Positions 17,879 to 23,640 of a DNA stretch of 23,640 bases are shown here, piece by piece. Source of the stretch: Terfezia claveryi (Eukaryota; Ascomycota; Pezizomycetes; Pezizales; Pezizaceae). The notes beneath the pieces were generated by a model. That model had not been told where the DNA came from. It was given only the letters and a program-made list of their open reading frames with translations, and did not search any database. The position numbers and the translations under genes were made by a program. The DNA lies in contig WHUX01000481.1 in NCBI GenBank assembly GCA_015179025.1, positions 1 through 23,640 of the forward strand. Direction: 5' to 3'. How positions within the stretch are numbered: position 1 is the first letter of the stretch; every line of letters begins with the position of its first letter.

Positions 17879-19325
17879 TAGTCCCTCTGGAATCCCCTCT
17901 ACTGGACAGTCTTCTCACCACACAGCTTCTTTACTACAACATCCAGTAGTAACAACCACCTCTCTGTTCCCATACAAACTTTCAGAAAACTCCTCCCCCA
18001 CATTCTCCATCACCACCATGCCTTCCCCAAACAGCTCAGGATTAGAGGAGCTACTGGGAGACCAGTGTCTCCACCAATCCTTGGGAGACAATCTCCCAAC
18101 ACATCAAAGGAGAAGGAGACTCCCTCCTCTCCAAATCACCACTACCAACCTCCACCAAGACAGGTGCAGGAGGTTGATCCACCAGGCCTGTCTGGCATGA
18201 CAGAGAAGGCCTAATGCAGTCTTTGAGGCTGAAAGGTACAACCAACAGTTGAAGATGACCTGAACCTGATGAATCTAACAACCACAAAGAAATTTCAGGC
18301 TCAGAAGGCTCCAGCAGGAGCCAGCAGCAGTCAAACTGCTGCCACCACTACCAGGGCCCAGGCCAACAGCAACAACAAGAGAGGAAGAGAGAGGAAGGTC
18401 AGTTACAAGAAAACCCAAGTTTCAAGTAGTTATTAATAAAGAACCTAGTACCTCCTCTCCCTCTACCTTGCTGCCCTGAGGCAGAGGACCCACAGGAATG
18501 GACCCTTGTGGATAGTCCTCTGACTCAGATGAACCTGAGGAATGGGAAAGAGCCAGGGAACCCATGACTACAGAACAGATGGAACAGTCCTTGAGAAGGG
18601 CTGACAGGGGTTCTGTGGTTGTGGGAAACCTTCAGGAGTGGAACCCACTCTTGAAGGTACCTTGAAGAGAAGGGCTGTCTCACCTAAGTGCAAGGATGAG
18701 GCAGACAACAAGAAGGTGCACTTCCAGCCTCCTCCTCCTCCAGGAGCCTCACCTGCATCCTCTGTCAGCACCCTTCCTGACATCTTCCCTGAGGATCCAA
18801 TCCTCCCATCCTCCTCCAACAAAACTCAACAAAGTTTTGTTCCAATGTGTAAAGTGGGCCACAAAACCTCCAATGCAACAACAAAGATCCTGCTATTAAT
18901 CTTTGTGAAAAATGTTGGGCAATGGGACACTTTAAGGAGGATTGCCCCAAAGGTGGTAAATTTCCTCTTCCCAGATGCACCAATTGCATGGAACCACTCA
19001 CCTCAGCAACAAATGCCCCTTGACAACAAACTCTATCCACTGCAATACCACTACCAGCAGAAACCATCAGGAAATGCATCATATGCAACCAAGATGGTCA
19101 CTGGTCCCACTATGCCCAAATCTTCCAAAAGTCACTACTCAGGAGGAAAATGATACCAAGATGCAAGTATTGTCTTGGCTACCATAACCTGAACAAAAAC
19201 TTTGTCAGCTCCTGTGACACTAGGAAAAACAACCTGAAGGCCCTCAATAAGCCCTTCCACAATAGTGACTACCTGAAAAAGACACTAGGAGTCCAGGATG
19301 AAGAGAAAAGAGCATGGAACCAGAT
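17879..19325 (+). pseudogene. Extra zinc-knuckle module between RNase H and integrase of element C
   Basis: After RNase H comes low-complexity Ser/Pro/Thr/Gln-rich coding-like sequence (to about 18840; the 171-codon frame at 18638-19153 has a run of five prolines). A row of Cys/His motifs follows. Knuckle 1 is CX2CX4HX4C at codons 18904, 18913, 18928 and 18943 (CEKCWAMGHFKEDC). Knuckle 2 has Cys at 18976 and 18985, then His 18999 and Cys 19014 after a one-base shift. Knuckle 3 has Cys 19075 and 19084, His 19099 and Cys 19113 after another shift. A last motif, CX2CX3HX9C, lies at 19162-19215. This resembles nucleocapsid regions of Gag or of non-LTR ORF1 proteins. Its origin and role are unknown. 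Confidence 0.62.
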
Positions 19326-20640
19326 TTGGTAATTGCTGAGTGGATAAGAGATCATGAGTTGGAATGGCATTATGAGAAGAGTTGGAAAAAGATACAGTGT
19401 TTGGACCACTGTACTTAAGAGTCAAGAAAGGAGAGCAAGTACCTACAGTAAAGGTACAGGATGGTTTATGTACCTCTTGAAGAATTTTGCTTGGAAGATG
19501 GTATTCCTAAGGACTACAAGTTAAAGGTAACCCTGCCTCTGAAGCCCTTATCCAACAAGCACATGTCACCACTGGACATGGAGGCTTGCAAAAACAGCAG
19601 AAGAGCTTACCAATAAGTACATCTTTCAGGATTTTTATAAGCAGGTTGAACAATTTGTGAGGAGTTGTGAAACCTGCAAATCACCAAAGGATCACACAGA
19701 AACCCCTGGATTCCTTACTCCTCTGAATGTACCTACTAGGCCATGGGTAGTATGGCTATGGATTTTCTTAGTATGGAACCTGTTATGATTTCATGTACTG
19801 AATTTACTCTTGGTTACAGAACTCCTAAAGATGATAAGCCTCACATGTTGTTATTTCATAAGTTATTAGTCATGACTGACAGGCATTCTGATTTCACATT
19901 CTTGTTACCTGTTGCAGACAATGTTGAACATTAGGGGTTATTGATATCTTTGAAAGATTCATTAAGCCTAATGTGGGTTTCCTTATGAAATTGTTTCTGA
20001 CCAAGACCCTTATTTATGTCTACTATTTTCAAGATTGGATGCAGAAAATGGAATTATGCATAAAGCATCTTCCACATATCACCCCAGACTGATGGACAAG
20101 TGAAAGAAAGAATAGGACAATTATTCCTATGTTTGCAGCAAGAAGCTGGAACAGGAATGAATTGGGTACAAGCCACACCTTCTGTTCAAACAGAGGTGAA
20201 TGCAAGAGTTAGTACTACAAGAGGACTTTCCCCTTTTTACCAAGCTAGGATACCAGCCTAATTTGTCACCACCTATCCTACCTCACCCAATTCCTACCTA
20301 TTCAAACCCTACAACCAGATTTTACCAGGTTGCTGAAAACCTTACTAAAGCAAAAAGGACCAAATTCAGCAAGCCAACAAACACAGAAGAGCCTCCCCTG
20401 ATTACCAAGTCAATGATCAGGTGATGCTATCAACAAAGAACCTCCCAGCAAGGTACCACTCCTCCAAACTATCCCCAAAATGGATAGGCCCCTTCACTAT
20501 TACCAAATATTCACCATGGAGTCAAAATGCTAAACTTGACTTCACTGACTTCCCTGACCTCAATAATATCAACAATTCCTTCCACACCTCACTTCTCAAC
20601 CCTTCTTCCCTAATCCAATACAACTGTTCCCCTCCAGAAC
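19326..20640 (+). pseudogene. Decayed integrase of element C
   Basis: An N-terminal segment (IAEWIRDHELEWHYEK, about 19330-19380) leads to the zinc motif: His 19562 (AHVTTGHGG) through CETCKSPK near 19675. The core is broken. Pieces seen are MGSMAMDFLSMEP (19743) with the first Asp, VMTDRHSDFTFLLPV (about 19870), and then SPQTDGQVKERIGQL (about 20083-20120) around the catalytic Glu. The second Asp region near 20000 (SDQDPYL-like) is shifted. Downstream are LARYHSSKLSPKW-like residues and WIGPFTITKYSPW (20421-20684 frame), the GPY/F-type module. Several one-base shifts and stops exclude function as written. Confidence 0.82.
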
Positions 20641-20996
20641 TCTGGAACAACCAGGACCAGTTAAGGAAGACAGGTATGAGGTAGAAAGAGTTTGGAATTT
20701 AGGTCACAACCTAGAACAGGGAAGCTGCAGTAAAGGTGAAATGGAAGGGATGGCCTCATAAATTTGATGAGTGGGTATATGCTGATGGTGTTAATGAGTC
20801 ATTGAAAAAACAATTCTGGTTGACTGGTAGTAAGCAAGCAACTTACAAAAAGAGAAAGGTTGGTGAGAATAAGCTTGGCAAGAATAAGACAAGGAAAGAA
20901 ACCTTGGAAATGATTAATAATGAAAGAAAGAAAGTCCTTGCTCCCCTGTTTCATCTAATGCAGTCAAGATTGACAAAGGCAAAGGAAAAGAGGTAG
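20641..20996 (+). pseudogene. Chromodomain and basic tail of the element C integrase
   Basis: Across two phases the sequence reads RYEVERVWN (about 20670-20695) and then VKVKWKGWPHKFDEWVYADG (20730-20790), a chromodomain with the second half of its aromatic cage region preserved. After NESLKKQFWLTGS comes a strongly basic tail of about 55 residues (YKKRKVGENKLGKNKTRKE to LTKAKEKR) ending at TAG 20994-20996. The tail could serve as a nuclear localisation or DNA-binding extension. The frame from 20736 to the stop is undamaged. Confidence 0.78.
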
Positions 20997-21248
20997 ATTA
21001 CCCCAATGATGCTTAGACATTTCTTTGAAAAAACAGCCAAAAGGGTAATTAGTCAGTATTTTGATGACATTGCTGTTAATAGGATTTCAAGGAGGGTATA
21101 ATAATATCAGGTATGATACAGGAGCAAAGGAGTAGTTCCTATAAGGATAGGAACAATAGGTATTATGGGTTGAATGTTAACTACTAATATACATAACCCA
21201 TCTCCCCTATTTATTTCTTAGAATGGAGTTTATCTAAACAGGGAGGCA
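20997..21248 (+). other. 3' untranslated region and polypurine tract of element C
   Basis: About 250 bp between the integrase stop and the 3' LTR with no coding signal. The last bases, ACAGGGAGGCA, are purine-rich and touch the LTR start TGTAAGG, so they are the likely plus-strand primer. Confidence 0.65.
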
Positions 21249-21834
21249 TGTAAGGAAGTGGCTTACTCATACCCTATGACTAACCCTCTCCCTCACAAAT
21301 GTATTTCTTATATATTTTCTTACTCAGCAAGCATCTCAAAACACACAACATTTGTGTGCTGTCTGCCTTACTAATATTTCACATGTTATCACATGCTTTC
21401 ACATGTATAAGTCTAGAAAGACTTAACCTATTTTGTACTAGATAGTATTGGAAGTACTATCTAGAATCTATTGTGTTGATTCAATCATGTAAGGTCAGAT
21501 GATGGTGCACTGCCCAGCACTGCCCAGCACTGCCCCTCAGAACACATATAGTCCCTGAATTTCCTTCAGTTGGACAGATAGTTAGAACTCAGAAATAGTT
21601 AGAGTACATCAATATAGAAGTTCCACTAGTTAATTTCTAAGTGCCTTGGCACTCCTATACTACTTTACCTATTACAGTAATCTTATGCTACTGGTAATAA
21701 CTTTAATAGTGAGGATAATAATACACTATTAGTAATCTACTTTGTAGTATACATTACTAGCCTGAGATTATCTGATTAGATAGATCCTTATCTTATCTAA
21801 TCTGATCTTTCAGTCCCCCATACAACACTTTATA
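21249..21834 (+). repeat. 3' LTR of element C (586 bp)
   Basis: It starts TGTAAGG and ends CTTTATA, where the 5' LTR ends CTTTACA. The whole length aligns with 12406-13041, including CTATGACTAACCCTCTCCCT, the CTAGATAGTA inverted repeat and the ATCTGATTAGATA dyad. It holds three tandem CAGCACTGCC units (about 21515-21540). I saw no CpG. It is followed directly by GATAT. Confidence 0.92.
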
Positions 21835-21839
21835 GATAT
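21835..21839 (+). repeat. Target site duplication of element C, right copy
   Basis: GATAT matches the five bases before the 5' LTR (12401-12405), confirming the end of the 3' LTR at 21834. Confidence 0.85.
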
Positions 21840-22122
21840 GATATTAGTTACCGAATAAGATAGACAACTAGAACAGGGGTAAGTAGTTAGCTCGCTAATC
21901 ACATAAGACATATCAGTAATGAGTTAGAGATAAAGGAAAGAGATAACGTACTAAAGAAAGACAATACTAATACATGAGTAATCTATATACTAATCCAACT
22001 AAGAGAAATACCTAAACAAGTAAATGCATCCTAAACATCTGAAAAGAAAATCCTAAAATAGCCAAAGAGATTCCAATGTTCAAATAAGACTTATAGTAAG
22101 GAGAAAACAAGTATTCCTTACA
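21835..22122 (-). repeat. LTR of element D, minus strand, split by element C
   Basis: On the minus strand a purine run (AAGAGAGAAAGGA, 22135-22123) downstream of the element D integrase is followed by TGTAAGGAATAC, a typical LTR start at 22122. No coding signal appears from there to 21835, and the sequence keeps several CpGs. The remainder should continue left of element C, before 12405, but the outer end was not fixed. Only the inner end is well supported. Confidence 0.55.
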
Positions 22123-22282
22123 TCCTTTCTCTCTTAAAAAAAATCCTTTACTAGAAAATAGGCCACAGAATTAATAGGAGGAACAAAATATTGAAAATAT
22201 TAAACCTAAATAAAACTAAAGAAATTATTGCTTGTTCCCATACCTGTACCTACACTTCTTGATCTGCTTACCCGCAAATAAC

Positions 22283-23640
22283 AAGTTTTCCCAATACTTT
22301 TGCATAGTATCAGCTAAGATATTGTCTGCTAGTTCCTAAATATTATCTGCATTTTCCCAACCTTACTACTTAATAAAGTACAAAGTACTACTATTCTTCT
22401 TGCTAATATGTTTGATAATTCATTCAAACTTATACCTTGGGTCTAGAACGTCCCGTTCAACAGGACCTGGGTTTAGCAAGGCCCTTGCTGGAAGGATGTT
22501 ATTAAGATTACTAAGCCATGGGGTAAGGAGAGAAGTATGGACTTTGATATGTCCAGAGGGAGCAAGAGAGGTTTCGATGGTATAGTTGTTGATGTCTGGA
22601 TAGACAGCGAGGATCTTGTAGGGACCGAGGAAGATAGGCTCCAACTTGGAGTACTGAGATTGTTGGTTGAATATAGAATGATAAATTTTGATGAGATTAC
22701 TAATCTTATATTTAGGGCTAGCTCTTCTCTTTTTGTTAGCTTGTCTAGTCATCTCAACTAGACTAGAGTTTATCTTTTCTTGCACAGCAGACCATTAAGC
22801 TTGCATTAAACCATCTGGCCTTAGTGTAGGAATGTTAGAGTGAACTAGAGTATCTTAATAAGTAGGAGAGAATTGAAAGACAAGAGTGTGAGGAGTAGTG
22901 CCTCAAGTGGTATCTATAATATTGTTGATGGCTTCCATGACAAGAGGAATAGCTGGCATCCAAGTGCCGCCATGTTCTTGTTGTTTGGCTTACAAAATGG
23001 TTAAGATTGCTTTATTAGCAATCTCAGATTGCCTATTTCGATTCTGGGTGGTAGGAGATGGACATTAATTAATGAATATTATTGACATGACAGAATGATT
23101 TCCAAGTACCAGAGGTAAAGAGTACATCCTGGTCTGTAACAATATCTTTTGGATATCTGAAGTGAGGATAAACATAATTTATATAGTTATTGATTAACAT
23201 GTTCGCTGTATAGTACCCAGCTTGGAGAGGAATAATGATAGTATACTTAGTGAGTCTGCATACTATTGTCTAGACATGATCCACTATCATATTAGAGGGG
23301 CTAAGCTTAATAAGAGGGAGGGCGAGGAAGTCTATAATGAGATGTGTAAATGGCTTGCTAGGAATAGGAAGAGGGTAGAGGAGGTCATAGAGTTTTTGAG
23401 TCGAGTTTTTTGTAGTTGACATGTAGAGCATATTTGATAGTACAACCGAATGTTTTTTTTCCATCTTAGGCCAAAAGAAATTGCCACTGAGTGCATGATA
23501 CATCTTTGTAAATCCAGGATAGCCAAGAGAAGTATAGAATTTCTTAAGGAGAGTATTTTTGTTAAGAGAGTTACATAGCTCAGTATTGGGAATACAGAGG
23601 CGGACTTGATTATTGTAGTATAGTAGAGAATACAATAGCG
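22283..23640 (-). pseudogene. Element D: decayed Gypsy integrase with chromodomain, minus strand
   Basis: Reading down from the window edge: the zinc domain (LGYPGFTKMYHALSGNFFWP, then ICSTCQLQKT in another phase, the shift lying at a run of eight or nine A/T near 23451-23460); the core start PIPSKPFTHLIIDFLALP; TDQDVLFTSGTWKSF around the second Asp (about 23125); and QSEIANKAI around the Glu (about 23010). A clean 121-codon frame follows at 22785-22420 with KLEPIFLGPYKILAV and HIKVHTSLLTPW, the GPY/F module. The chromodomain ends it at about 22440-22283 (IIKHISKKNS, LYFIK.QGWENADN, MQKYWENL), with TAG/TAA at Trp or Glu positions. Its reverse transcriptase and gag lie beyond the window. Confidence 0.82.

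Larger units (their letters stand above)
12406..21834 (+). mobile_element. Element C: complete, frameshifted Ty3/Gypsy chromovirus, nearly CpG-free
   Basis: Two related LTRs (12406-13041 and 21249-21834) in direct orientation, flanked by GATAT, enclose leader, gag, protease, reverse transcriptase, RNase H, an extra zinc-knuckle module, integrase, a chromodomain and a polypurine tract. Coding parts are broken by many single-base shifts, and the LTRs differ visibly, so the element is old or the sequence contains indel errors. Reading through by eye I found one CpG in the internal 8.2 kb (about 14147) and two in the 5' LTR. TpG and CpA are common. Confidence 0.93.

Noticed and set aside
18638..19153. 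The 171-codon frame called as an intact independent gene
   Set aside because: The zinc-knuckle residues lie mostly in a different phase at 18904-19215, so this frame is partly out of phase with the real coding signal.
23222..23419. Plus-strand frame of 65 codons opposite element D integrase
   Set aside because: It is the shadow of the integrase coding strand, whose motifs are clear on the minus strand.

Overview
The window is a nest of LTR retrotransposons with no recognisable host gene, tRNA, rRNA or CRISPR array. It most resembles a repeat island of a filamentous fungus. The reasons are several chromodomain-bearing Ty3/Gypsy elements (chromoviruses), one Ty1/Copia element, nested insertions, and AT-rich copies in which sense codons have turned into TAA/TAG as C-to-T decay would produce. 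The species cannot be named from this.

Layout. (A) 1-5722, + strand: a GC-rich, nearly intact Gypsy element with gag, a textbook -1 frameshift signal, pol (protease, reverse transcriptase, RNase H, integrase, chromodomain) broken by one in-frame TGA, polypurine tract and 3' LTR. Its 5' LTR lies outside the window. (B) 5723-7122, +: the integrase tail, chromodomain and 3' LTR of an older Gypsy element, apparently the target of A. 7123-7681 is AT-rich with nothing recognised. (A') 7682-8570, - strand: a heavily mutated LTR and 3' end of the same family as A. (Copia) 8572-11035, +: decayed integrase, reverse transcriptase and RNase H, with an insert of about 235 bp packed with TGTCTC/GAGACA motifs. 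(E) 11128-12243, +: decayed Gypsy gag. (C) 12406-21834, +: a complete but frameshifted Gypsy element with both LTRs and a perfect 5-bp target duplication GATAT. (D) 21835-23640, - strand: LTR, chromodomain and integrase of another decayed Gypsy element, apparently the target of C.

Most unusual points. Element C holds about 1.35 kb more than element A between RNase H and the integrase zinc-binding motif, and this extra DNA encodes a row of three or four CCHC zinc knuckles in addition to the element's own gag knuckle. Element C is almost free of CpG (about three found by eye in 9.4 kb), although the older DNA on both sides and element A contain many. Element A carries a GGGAAAA slippery heptamer, 5-nt spacer and 9-13 bp stem exactly at the gag end.

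In a working element, Gag would form the particle, Gag-Pol would be made by frameshifting, the protease would cut it, RT/RNase H would make cDNA, and integrase with its chromodomain would insert that cDNA, probably into marked chromatin. Only element A looks close to functional.
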